A stretch of 64,000 nt of DNA from Rhizophagus irregularis (Eukaryota; Glomeromycota; Glomeromycetes; Glomerales; Glomeraceae): assembly GCF_026210795.1 (NCBI RefSeq), contig NC_089445.1, forward strand, positions 2,852,001 to 2,916,000, written 5' to 3'. The stretch's first letter is position 1, and the number at the start of each line of letters is the position of its first letter. Made by a program: the position numbers and the translations under genes. Below the pieces are notes generated by a model. It had not been told where the DNA came from and did not search any database. It saw only the letters and a program-made list of their open reading frames with translations. Below, in pieces: positions 44,871 through 55,860 of the stretch.

Positions 44871-45390
44871 TATTACAAAAAAAAACTAATTAATTCGTAA
44901 ATTTACAAAAATATAAGCAATAATTTTACTTACCATTATTGATAAATTGTATATTATTATCAATATCCAAGTCAAGTTCTGTAAAAAGATAGTGAGTCAT
45001 ATAAGATATGATTTTTACCATTATTTTCATCTTCAAATAATTGGATTTTTTTTGTTGATTTCATCTAAAATTTTTTGAGATAAAAATAAATTTGCTAAAT
45101 TAATTCATGGAAAAAAAAAGCTTAAACAGATTATCATCAAACTTTCTTTTTCTTTTTGATAGTATATACAAAAGTTTAATAATTGTACAGAAATAATCAA
45201 ATAAATTTAACTGACACATTATTTATCAAATTTTAAACTAATACTTTGACTTTTTAAATTTCTCGTAGATTTTGCAGATTTTGTCATTGCACTTAAAGGT
45301 CTGCTTTTATATATAACGTCTAGATTACTTGTTATAGATCCAATATCTGGTGACTCTATAATTTTAGTTGGTTTATATTTATAATACAAC

Positions 45391-47361
45391 TAGCTGGATG
45401 CCCGCGTTTTACGCGGGCCTGGCTAATTAAAATTATGAAAATCAGATACCTTTCTGCTAAGCTGTTATATAAAGTCTAGAATGTTATTAGCATTAATTTA
45501 GAATTTTGTGGTAAATAGGGAATCATAGGCTGTGTATGGCAAGGGATTTTTATAGGTGCCGTCGGAATTGCCGAATTGAATTTACGGCATTACGAAATAT
45601 GGATTTTACCATTTAAATATCTAACAAATCATCAAGATCAGCATTATAGATTTACGGATTACAAATTATCTTCGGCATAATAAAAAAAAATATTTACTTT
45701 CTTTGTGTAATTTTTGTATATTTAGCATTAAATAATTACGGCATTACGACGATTTAATATATTACGGTATAAACTTCATATGCCATAGTGATTTTACAGC
45801 ACTCACAATCCTTGCGAAATATTTTAAAAATTATTACATATTAATAGGAATATTAATCATTACAAAGTATAACAGATAATGAGTGTCAGTATAAATAATA
45901 TGCAATACATTTTTTATTATAATAGTTATTATAATAGTCATAGTGGTTCATTAGGAAGCCGGGCAAACCTAAAAAACATCCAAAGAATCATTAGACCTAA
46001 AAAAAGGTACCAAAATTTAAAAAAAGAAAAGAAAAAATGATTAGTAATTATGAAAAAGAATTTTTTAAAAAAAATTAAAAATATAATTCAAACTAACCTT
46101 CACTCTGAAAGGTACCACCAAAACCTAAAAAAGAGAAAAGGGTGTTCCCTACAAAAAAAAAGTTAAATTAGTGACATTTTTTAAAGTTTAAAATTCATTT
46201 TCAGAACTTACCCAAAGTTCTCAAAAATTGATCATCTACTAAAAAAAAGAAAAGAATGAATCATCAATAATGTTTCGTTAAAGAAATAATGTTAGGAAAA
46301 TATTATTTACCAAAATTTACATCTGTCCAAGGTGTTGCAGTACTGTCTAAACTACAAAATATAGAACACAAAATGTTAGTTTTAATGTTTCATTTCATTA
46401 AGAAATAAAAAAAATTAATGAAAAACACTTACAAATTCCATGTCTGGAAAGAGCCAAAGAACCACCCTACAGAATGCAAAAATAAACATTAGTAAACATT
46501 TTGTTAACTAACATTATGTTAAAAGAAGCATTTTAAAAGAACCTACTAAAATTTCACATGTCCAGAATCATGAACAAACCATATAAAAAAGGAAGAAACA
46601 TGATGTTAGTAAATGTTTTGTTAAAAAATTTTGAAAAAATACTCACCACAATTCTGTTCGTGTATAAATTATTCCTTATTCAGTTATCTAAAAAAATGAA
46701 AAATCAAACTGTTAGAAATGTTTGATTAAAAGAAATGTATTAAATCCTTCCTTACCAAATTTCCACGCGTCTGAAGACAAACCAAGAAAACCACTGATAC
46801 CTAAAAAAAGAAAGCTTTATTTTTTTGGTTTTTTTTTGGTTTTTTGCATAATTATTTAATTGCTGTTATTAAAAATGTTCAATCCCCCTGGTAAAATCCT
46901 ACTTTGAGAGCTGTGCAGGTATTAGAAATTAAAAATTAAATGTAAAAGAAAAGGTGTATTTTTTTTTAAAAGAAAGGGATTTTTTTTTCGTCATATGGGA
47001 AAATTCAGAAACTGAAAAATATTTTTTTTTAAAAAAAAAAAAGAAATGTGTCGTATGGGAAAATCCAAAAAACTTTTTTTTTAAAAAAACAATGACGATT
47101 GCTCAATAAATTTTTTATATTTTATATTACAATTAGTACTAATTGGATTATTTGTTTTTACGCCAATCATTTATGCAGCCTAATTCAAAATTGTATTGGG
47201 ATTAGAGCTGCTAATCAATGTCAAATGATGCGCCACTATATAAAAATCTGTAGCACAGGGCGCAGACACATGATGACGGACGATCCAATTTAAATCCACC
47301 TTTTTATGCAGGGTAGTCTTAACGTCACGGTCGCACAATGCTTTTTTTTATAGATAGAGAT
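45391..47361. mobile_element. Hairpin-led interspersed element inside the kinase pseudogene
   Basis: The left edge carries gcccgcgttttacgcgggc (45400-45418), a perfect 7-bp stem with a 5-nt loop. The right edge ends in a T-rich run and tatagatagaga (about 47350-47361). The interior has no recognisable transposase or polymerase. On the minus strand it holds a row of short exon-like pieces (46060-46810). The class is unknown; a Helitron-like or non-LTR-derived origin is possible. Confidence 0.5.
46060..46810 (-). other. Second array of short exon/intron units
   Basis: On the minus strand, donors (gtaagg, gtgagt, gtaagt, gtaaat, gtaagt, gttagt) lie at about 46755, 46646, 46432, 46310, 46211 and 46097. 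Each is preceded by a 27-45 bp piece and a T-rich acceptor. Pieces such as gtttaggtggtacctt-like and tttagacagtactgcaacac are short and partly open. Introns are 65-100 bp and contain recurring aacatt/aatgtt strings able to pair. The style resembles the array at 20878-22385, but the sequence is not the same. Confidence 0.42.
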
Positions 47362-48363
47362 TTATGAAGATATTACTAGTTCAACATAACCTTCGGTGCA
47401 TTTGTAACAATTGGTGGACGAAGTCCATCACATATTTCAATAATAAGTTCTGTATTATGATTTCGATTCCAAACCCTGTCATTAATTCACATTGATCTTT
47501 GGTTTATTAGATTCATCTTAAGTCAAATCAAATGTTAGAATTTTATATTTGTTAGAATATTTATACCAAAATTATATATATCTAAATCATTAGTTATGTA
47601 ATGTGTGAGATCTCCCGACTCGTAATAATCTGTGATTATTATAAAATTTCGAGTAACATAATATTTATTAACGTTATATGCATCAGTATTGATATATTTT
47701 GAGCTAAACTCGGATAATATATAAAAATATCTCGGAACTTCATAACCTCAAGTATTTAAAGTTTATGTATTTTATAATCTATTGGGGACTGTGTCATCAA
47801 ATCTTTAATTTGTTTTTTATTTTAAATATTTGATTTTTCCTTTTATAAAAAAATATCAAAAGTTCTTAATAACTAAAAATTGGTGGAAATTTCAATATAA
47901 AATACTAATAAAATAGAAGGTAATTAGAAATTTCCAGAAATTTACCGAACGCGTTATCTGATTCTGTACAATTAAGTATGCTTCGGTATAATATCTTTTG
48001 TGAAAGAAATACATCATTTTGTCTTTAATTACTTTAGTTCTCAATCTAATTAAAATTGTTCTTTATTATAATAATAGAGATTATTTTTAAGAAAATCCAA
48101 ACAACAAAAACCAAATACGAATATCTCATTAAAATATATTATATTTTGCTTTGATATTATTATTTTATTTTCTCAATTATAATTAATAAATAAACAAAAA
48201 TATTTGTAAGGTAATGGAAAAATTTCAATAATGTTTAATACCAATAAGCACGTGATAAAAAAGAATAATTGATTAATAATTTTTACCAATTTTTAACAAT
48301 TAATTATACAATAAAATACGATATATATATTCTTTCTTGTTAATCCACAAAATTTTAAAGATC

Positions 48364-48940
48364 TCATAAAGTATTGTAGGTATAGAAACCTCTTCCAGTT
48401 TTCTCAATCATCTCTGATCTCTCCAACAATTTCATCCAGATAATATTAATTTCCTGTAAAATCTAAATAAAATAGATTAACGTCAATACTAGTTATAAAA
48501 TTATGATGTCAGAACCTATAAAAAATTTTCTCCTTACTTTTGTCGCGAAAGTGGATTTGTTTACAAATCTCCATTCTTTGATAACATCTAAGAATTCTGT
48601 GTACTGTTGGGATATATGCTGCTGATTCTTAGTGGTTGTGAAATTTCTTGTAATTATTGTCGTCACAAGATAAATACAGTATCGTACTCTCCACCTTAAA
48701 TCCTCACTTAAATACGTCCTATTTCTGAAAAAAAACTAGTTAAAGTGTGATTCTTGTGTGATTTGCAAATTTATATTGTAGTGTTCGTAAAATGATAACG
48801 AGTTTTTTTAATTTCACAAAAAAAAAACTTACGTTAGATGACGAATAAAGAATTGTGGCACAGCTATTTTGTGCGTTCAATTTCTTTTTTCTCAAAGTAT
48901 CAAAATATTTCACGAAAAAAGCGTGTGAATCAATGACCAT
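48364..48940 (-). CDS. Unrecognised multi-exon gene downstream of peptide gene 1
   Basis: Exon-like pieces on the minus strand: 48940 to about 48834 (MVIDSHAFFVKYFDTLRKKK), 48724-48538 after tttttttcag (YLSEDLRWRVRYCIYLV, QQYTEFLDVIKEWRFVNK), and 48453-48364 (EINIIWMKLLERSEMIEK, FYTYNTL-stop). The last two join in phase across GTAAGG...CAG. The phase between the first two does not fit, so a micro-exon or another start is likely. No domain is recognised. The copy in block 3 (59040-59840) is decayed by stops and an insertion. Confidence 0.4.
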
Positions 48941-49257
48941 TATGGCCAACAAAATGATTTTGTTATAAACATACTAAATATTATTGTAAAAATTCATGTA
49001 TGTTTTTGGAGATGAAGTTGAATAAACTATAAAGTAATTTCATTAAATAATATTATACAATTTAATGTAATTCTAATTTAAAGAAAAATTATTATTACAT
49101 TACGTATATAATATTATTAAAAAAAAACTTCCCCTATAATTATTCAGAAAACTTTGCTTAATTAACTTCAAATAAAAAAATTTTTATATATATTTGAATC
49201 ATATCATAAGGTAAGTTACATTGCTTCTTTTCCCTGATAAATAAATAATAAGAAAAA

Positions 49258-49584
49258 CTATGTGAATGGATCTTGCCAATCCGCCGGCTCTTCGTTCCAA
49301 TACACCGGCTCTTCGTTTATCGGCTCATCTTCGTCTCCTTCGAATGAGTTGGCTTCTGCGTTCGCGTCACGTTTCCGTCCCAAGTGCCGATCGTGTAATT
49401 GTTTCACTTCTGCGTCCGCGTCACGTTTCAATGTCGGTGCTGCATCTGTAAATTTAAATTATCAATAAAAGAATCCTTAATATTAATATGAATAAAAAAG
49501 AAAATTTTCTTTTAAAGTGATGATTTATTTACCCGTTAAAATAATAGTAAAAACGAAAATTAGCAATAAGCATTTGAATTTCAT
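49258..49584 (-). CDS. Secreted Kex2/Ste13-type peptide precursor, copy 1 (79 aa)
   Basis: Two exons, 49584-49533 and 49445-49258, joined at GTAAAT...ACAG. ATG at 49582-49584. The first 17 residues, MKFKCLLLIFVFTIILT, form a signal peptide. The mature part begins DAAPTLKRDADAEV and has Lys-Arg at 24-25 and 42-43, each followed by DADAEV or DANAEA. Fungal alpha-type pheromone precursors use Lys-Arg for Kex2 and X-Ala dipeptides for the Ste13 dipeptidyl peptidase, and this matches. After the second site comes an acidic segment with two NEEPxxW units (NEEPVYW and NEEPADW), ending QDPFT. A TATA-like TATATAAACA lies about 90 bp before ATG. Expected role: a processed signalling peptide or effector, inferred only from layout. 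Confidence 0.75.
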
Positions 49585-49639
49585 TATTGATTTTGTGATT
49601 GTGATATATATAATTTTTAATTCGTTGTTTATTAATTTA

Positions 49640-50150
49640 TTTAAAGAAATTTCTCACCTCTTTCTCAAAGTGTTTATATAAGAAAACTTTTTTATAATAA
49701 CACTATTTCAAATTATTTCATGAATCAATGAAGGCGAAGTAAAGGAGGTGTACTAGAGTATTTTTCCACGTTTTCCTATATTGCGCCATAGCTATGTTAA
49801 AATTTACAATTGAAGAGCAGAGCAACACGAGGAAATGTGAAATTTTGATGTTAATAATTACTTTTAGCCGCGATCATTTGTTATTAATGAGGGCGAAGTA
49901 AAGACGTACAAGAGTATTTTTGACACGTTTTCTGCATTGTGCTATGTTAAAATTTACAATTGGAGAGCAGCCACTTTAAGTTAAAAATGAGAAAATTCGA
50001 GATTTTGATGTTAATAATTATTTCAGCCGCAATTATCTGTAAAAAAAAATTTTTTTTTTTATTAACTTATGAGAGTATTTTGCCGCGTTTTTTTACATTG
50101 AGCCACAATCGGAACGAACAGTGCAATAGATGAGATTTATCTTTAAAAAA
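49640..50150 (-). promoter_or_regulatory. Promoter and triple repeat upstream of peptide gene 1
   Basis: A TATA-like element is at 49671-49682. Further upstream, three units of about 155 bp each contain gagtatttttNcacgttttc followed by an attgcgcca-like phrase (about 49757, 49911 and 50066), then a aaaatttacaattgaagagc stretch and a ttttagccgc stretch. The same three-unit arrangement stands before copies 2 and 3. Confidence 0.55.
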
Positions 50151-52962
50151 AAAAGAAGAAATAAATAAAAATATATAGTATATATTGTTCAAAGTGATAA
50201 CTAAGATCAGGAAAGTATAACTCATTTCTTTTATCTGATTATTCACTTCACAGCCACATCAACAGAAAATGGTTTTATAATCACTAAAAAATGGAAACCC
50301 GATCACATTACCGACAATCAAATGATTGACACAGATGGGTCATTGACGCAGCAAAATTATATTAAACACACTCACTTCGTACCTTTACACATTTATTAAT
50401 TTATTCTGTTTAATAATTATAAATTAACTGTTAATGCTTTATAATTATATAAATCGAAGTTTATTTTTTTATTCAATATAAATTTGTAAATCATAATACA
50501 AAAAATAGTTTGAGTTAAAACTACAATGATGAAAGATTATGAGCAATTCCTCGCAAAAAAAATCTAAGACTGGCCTATCATCATATAACCTTTGAATTCA
50601 GGATTCACGCTCAACGATCTTTTTTTTTTTTTTTAGGTAAATTTCGTGGTGATCCTCATAAAATTTGATTCTATTCTAATTGAACCCTATTTTGCTCTTT
50701 CTGAATTTCCTTTACAGTATTATTTAAATACGTCTACATGTGCATGACCTACTCATCTTCTATGCCAGGCCTCAACATTATTTTGAGTTCGATGAAAAGC
50801 ATGTTCAATTTTATCAAAATAGACCACAGTGAAGGTGGAAATAAAGGTTCAGATCAAATGACATTTCCACTAATTAAAGATATTGAAAAATTTGCATAAC
50901 TAACTCAATTATGGTTAAAAAATATTTATCATAAATTCGAATGTCATGTTTCATTAGAAATGAACAAGTTCAAAATAAATCATATTTCATATATTTTACA
51001 TTTTATAGTCCCAACTCCCCTTTAAACATGAACTCTTGTTACATAAGTAAAGTGCGTTCTACAAAGACGAAATTGATCACGTGATTGCGAAAATTGAAGC
51101 TATTTGCAATAAAAAAATGTTCTAAATTATATAGCAAGAAGCTTATTCGCTTTGTATTTATTTTAATAAACCATAGTGGACGAACTATTATGTGAATAGA
51201 AATTTTTCATTACATGCTTGCAAAGAGCGTGAATTTTTTTTTAAAAAAAATAATAATAAAAATGAAATAATTTTTTTTTTAAAAAAAAATAAAATTGAAG
51301 GTCTTAAAAATTGTTTATCATCAAGGATTTGGATCTCCTTTTATATTGAGCTTTCCTCCCAACTTCTTAGTAAGTGCATTGAATTTATTATCAATTTGTT
51401 TGTCAAGAAAATCGATTTTTTTGTAAGTAATTGGAACCTTTTTTCAACGATGTTAAATTTTCGTTGGATATGGAGATTGCTTCGTCAATTTTCGTTTCTA
51501 GAACTTCGTTCATAGTTCTAATATTCTAAAAAATAAAAAACGAATTATGTTATTGTCATGTGAAGACGACTGCGTGAGATGGAGATCATTTACATTTTCA
51601 TACATACTTGGCCTAAATGAACTATATAGTATAATGATGATGACATAATAAAGAGTAGTCCAAGAGCGATTTTATAATATCCTATGATGTACTTCTTAAT
51701 GATATTCATTATATCTTAGATACAAATTTATTAATACGTTGATTAGCAAATGGTGCGGAAATCGGTATTGCGTAAAAATAAATCCTTTTCTTACCATCAA
51801 GACTAATATCACTAATATCGTTATTATTTTTATCATTGTAAGTTCGTAGTTTGTACCGGTACAAATTAAACAATAAAAATAATAAAAGTTAAGGCAGTAT
51901 GTTGTATATATTTATAATTCTTATTGTTACACAATTTGTAATAATCATTTTTTCTCATATTGATATTTATAATGAATAATTTCAAATATATTGTGATGTA
52001 CTCATACAAATTTCACCCCACATGATTCGACTTGATTCGTGTGGCGCGATCAGTAATACTTTCTCTTAACTTTTTCACCCTTCTCTCCTTTTATTCATAC
52101 TAAAAATACTTTTGCTGGATGAAACAAGCCTTTAAAGATTAAGTAAAATTATTCAGCTGGATTGGGATTAAATTAGATATTAATTTTTATTTTCTTTAAA
52201 AAATATTTGTTTATTTGTTTATATAATTAATTTAATAAAATACGAATAAAGTTATCCTCTAAATGTACCATTGTAAAAAGTAATAAAATAATTTTATTTT
52301 ATATATTATCTTAAGAAATTATCAGTTTTTCTTTTTTTTTCTAACTTTGTCTTTTGGACAAAAAAAAATACTATCTTAGCTTTAGTATAAAATTAATATT
52401 GTCTATATTAAATAAATAAATTAGATATAGTAATATAAAAGCAGTTATTCTCAAAATTGATCACATATTTTAGACTCTCAAATAAAATGGATTGAATGGA
52501 TTGGCATATTTCACAGCTTCAAAATACAAAAAAAAAAAATAGATTTTGAAATTATTAAACAATGTATATTCATATTGATATTGAATTATATTGAATTATA
52601 CTATTTACTATTTATAAACTTTCTTTAGAAATGATGGTTATTAATTTTATAATACTATTATGTGTTACTATTTAAAATTCATTATCATTGGCCTATTAAA
52701 TATTTTGTTAAGCTTCAAATAAGATTTCATCAATTTAATATTTCGTAATTTAAAATATTTTTATTTGAGGCTTAAGTCTTAATTACTTTTTCTTAAACTG
52801 ATTAATTGGTTCCAATGAGAATATTTTCTTATTTTGATTACATAAGAAAAAGATTATCATATTAAGCACCCATTATTGGTATTATTTAATAACGTGTCTA
52901 TTAATTTTTCAAAGGAGATTCTAAAACTCTACATGATCGCCAAAATCTAAACCGAATTCACT

Positions 52963-53093
52963 GGCGGATTTGCGTAATCACATGTCATTTGATTATAATA
53001 AACTTATTGTAGAAATGAGAATTCATTGTAGAAATGGAAATTTATTGTAGAAATGAGAAAACCCAGTTCTTTAATTAATTACGTAAATCCGCC
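52963..53093. mobile_element. MITE, 131 bp
   Basis: Terminal inverted repeats ggcggatttgcgtaat and attacgtaaatccgcc match at 15 of 16 positions. The middle has three tandem copies of attgtagaaatgRgaa. Non-coding. The target duplication is not evident. Confidence 0.7.
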
Positions 53094-53206
53094 GATATGT
53101 TTTAGACAGGTAAGCATCAAAGGGTATACAAAATAATTGATACAGGTACCTATGCCGATCTCACATACCTGTAATATTTCGAAATCTCGAATTTAAATGG
53201 CCTTTT

Positions 53207-53410
53207 TTGTGTCCCCTCCATAAAAAATTTTATCCGTTATTTCTGTAAAAACTCCGTAAAAATGAGCCTTTCACGGATCTATTCACGGAAAAGGTAAATA
53301 ATTCGATAAATTTCATGATATAAGGTTATTAATTCCGGAAATATGAGCCTTTTTACGGAAAAAAGATGGAAAATAAAAAACGGATCGACTTTTTTTACAG
53401 GGGCCCGAAC
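53207..53410. mobile_element. Possible MITE
   Basis: The left part (cccctccataaaaaattttatccg) and the right part (cggatcgactttttttacagggg) read as imperfect inverted relatives. Inside, atgagcctttNacgga occurs twice. Boundaries are uncertain. Confidence 0.4.
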
Positions 53411-53820
53411 AAAAAAAATAAGATAAAATAAAAATAAAGCACCGCTACAATCAATCAAAGTCAGATTCCTAATTACTAAAAATTATTATTTGTTATCATG
53501 TATATGTCGAACTTAATTGCAAAATTCGTAAATTTTGAGTAGTACAAAACTTGGGTTGCCTTTGCTCAATTTGTTCAATTCTATCAGTTGTAACACATGC
53601 AGAACCGACTTATAAAGTTTTTGTTGAATTGATAGAATTTTTTATTTGCAAACTCACTAAAAACAGGGCTATTTTTAATTCTTAGTTTGATCGTTACAGC
53701 AGCACAAACTTATCGAACGAAATAATTATCCCGCACATCCTAATTCCAGAAAGCAGCTTAGAATAACAAAATAATAATCCAAATCGTGATCCGTTGTGCA
53801 AAGTTTTGAATTGCGGTTGT

Positions 53821-54347
53821 TTAGTAGTCCATGGTTTCAAGAGGATCATAATTCGGTGCCGGGAAGGAAGGTGACGTCTGATTATAATCAATAAAATGAA
53901 GAGAATATCAAAATAATTTTCAAATAAAAAACGAAAAGATAATTGATTTCATGTTTAACATATTGACAAAAGAAACAATGGATTCGAGTTTCGACCACAT
54001 TTGAGTGTTTGGAAGGAACAAATATTAACATCCTCTTAAGGCAAATTATTACATAGCTGAATATTTTGTAATGATACATACTGTACAGCAGATATTATCC
54101 TCATAAATATGAAAAGTATGTTATTATAGCGTGTTCCCATATTTAGTATGTGATATATATACTCCTAAATTCTCATTCTATTAACAACTGAAGCTAAGTA
54201 CCCATCAGAAAAATTCGGACCATTACACGCAATATTCACGTTCGAAATGGTCATCGACTTTTGCGCCTTTAGTAGTAGTTTCTTTATGTCCGTCAATGTA
54301 ACTCCATCAAACTCATATTCTGGACAGAATATATACCGAATTTTGGT
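53821..54347 (-). CDS. Putative exons of an unrecognised gene
   Basis: A protein-like minus-strand stretch at 54347-54165 reads YEFDGVTLTDIKKLLLKAQK, then NVNIACNGPNFSDGYLASVV. A second stretch after an acceptor at 53878-53880 reads TSPSFPAPNYDPLETMDY then TAA (53877-53821), looking like a Pro-rich C-terminus. The exons in between and the start are not resolved, so the link between the two is inferred. No family is recognised. Confidence 0.3.
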
Positions 54348-55010
54348 TTAGCTTATTTTATAGTTTAGAGCAAAATAATATTTATTATTGAGTTTGTCTC
54401 CATAAAAAAAAGCTAGTAAAAATGTTAAAATCAGATTTAGAGCAGTTTTTTATTTAAACAATGATGTAATATTTTAATAATCTTCAAACATAAAATGGAC
54501 TCATAAATACTGTAGATACCCTCTAAAAGTTATAAGCGTCCCAAAAATAAGCATCCCTGGCCAGAATTATGTCGATCTTGGCCAGCATTAAGTACATACA
54601 AAATGTTTTTGATATTAACATAAATATTATTGTTGAGAATAAACTTTAAGGTAATTCCATTAAATAATTTTCTACAATTTTTTTAAAAAAAAATTTTCGT
54701 AATTCTTTACTTTATGTATAATATTATTAAAAAAAAAATTCCCTTATAATTACTTCACCTAAAAACTTCAAATATGAAAATTCTTATATATATTTGAATA
54801 ACTAATATATCGTAAGTGTCACTTTTCCCTGAATCCAAAAGTGAACTGATGAAAATAATTGGAAAAACTGTGATTACGTAAAGTTATAATAATATCATTA
54901 AAAAACACACTGGCGACTAATTAGTAAGTAAATATAAGATTTAATTTATCGATAATCAAAATATATATATATATATTACACTTTATTATGGAATCGATAT
55001 CTATTTAGTA
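54348..55010. other. Spacer before peptide copy 2
   Basis: No gene is seen. The stretch 54600-54960 matches the region downstream of peptide genes 1 and 3 (repeated cctataatta, gattacgtaaa and gcgactaattagtaag phrases). Confidence 0.5.
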
Positions 55011-55015
55011 AAAGA

Positions 55016-55327
55016 TTAAATGATTGCTAAGGTTGCTGCGTCTTTGTCACGTTTCAAGTCCCTTCTGCGTCCGCTTCACGTTTCCAATCGGAGGGCTCGG
55101 CTTCTACGTCCGTGTCATGTTTCCAATCGGGGAGAAAAAGGCTTCTGCATCCGCGTCATGCTTCCAATCAGGACGTTTCAATGTCCCAGTGCTGCATCTA
55201 AGAATTTAAATTATCACCCTTAATATTAATATGAATAAAAAAGAAAATTTTCTTTTAAAGTAATGATTTATTTACCCGCTAAAACAATAGTAAAGGTGAA
55301 AATTAGCAATAAGTATTTGAATTTCAT
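55016..55327 (-). pseudogene. Secreted Kex2/Ste13-type peptide precursor, copy 2, frameshifted
   Basis: Exon 1 (55327-55276, MKFKYLLLIFTFTIVLA) and the intron boundaries are as in copy 1. Exon 2 starts at 55197 but shifts frame just after Asp-Ala-Ala because the sequence before the first Lys-Arg is two bases longer. Downstream, in changing frames, are at least four units of the form DWK(R/H)-D/E-A-D-A-E (DWKHDADAEA, DWKHDTDVEAE, DWKREADAEG, LKRDKDAA). The original gene therefore had more peptide repeats than copies 1 and 3. It is not expected to give a normal precursor now. Confidence 0.7.
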
Positions 55328-55399
55328 TATTGATGTTGTGATTGTAATATATATAATTTTTAATTCGTTGTTTATTAATTTGTTTAAAGAAATTTTCTC

Positions 55400-55860
55400 A
55401 CCTCTTTCTCAAAGTGTTTATATAAGAAAATTTTTATATTAACACATATTTCAAATTATTTCATAAATCAAATGGAGGAGAAGTATGCAAAGAAGACGTA
55501 CAAGAGTATTTTTGCCACGTTTTTCATGTTAAAATTTACAAATTAAGAGCAGAGCCACTTTAATTTAATAATTAGGAAATGTGAGATTTTGATGTTAATA
55601 ATTATTTTTAGCCGCAATTATTTGTTAAATTATTGCTTTATTAACAAGGGCGTACGAGAGTGGTTTTGCCAAATTTTCTATATTGTTACGTGAATTGAAG
55701 AGCAGAGCCACTTTAAGTTAATAATGAAGTATTTTGATGTTAATAATTATTTTTAGCCATAATTATTTGTAAAATTGTTATGAGAGTTTTTTGCCACGTT
55801 TTTTTACATTGCGCCACAATCAGAGCGAACAGTGACACTTTGAATTAATAATCTTGAAAT
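55400..55860 (-). promoter_or_regulatory. Promoter and triple repeat upstream of peptide copy 2
   Basis: The TATA-like tatataaacactttgagaaa lies about 90 bp before the ATG, as in copy 1. Three upstream units with gagtatttttgccacg or variants start at about 55501, 55647 and 55780. Confidence 0.5.

Larger units (their letters stand above)
44930..47790 (-). pseudogene. Broken paralogue of the kinase gene
   Basis: The minus strand at 47370-47790 matches the kinase exon 2: FIIITDYYESGDLTHYITND, then ELIIEICDGLRPPIVTNAP. The catalytic loop and DFG region between these blocks are absent. After an insertion (45391-47361), sequence resumes with KPTKIIESPDIGSITSN (about 45385) and the small 3' exons (LDLDIDNNIQF near 44980). 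The N-lobe and Cys-pair exon are missing. It cannot encode an active kinase. Confidence 0.7.
50151..53820. other. AT-rich region with possible gene relics
   Basis: No complete gene is supported. At 50630-50900 protein-like phrases appear in different frames (LIEPYFALSEFPLQYYL; FYARPQHYFEFDEKHV; KIDHSEGGNKGSDQMTF), which suggests a decayed gene. The frame at 51192-51515 is low-complexity Lys/Asn sequence and probably chance. Two MITE-like elements lie at 52963-53093 and about 53207-53410. Confidence 0.4.

Noticed and set aside
49262-49468. Plus-strand Ser-rich frames at 49262-49468, 55020-55223 and 60068-60271
   Set aside because: They are antisense to exon 2 of the three peptide genes. The minus strand has ATG, signal peptide, splice sites and processing motifs, so it is preferred.
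51192-51515. 107-codon plus-strand frame
   Set aside because: Dominated by Lys/Asn/Phe from A and T runs; no motif or splice context.
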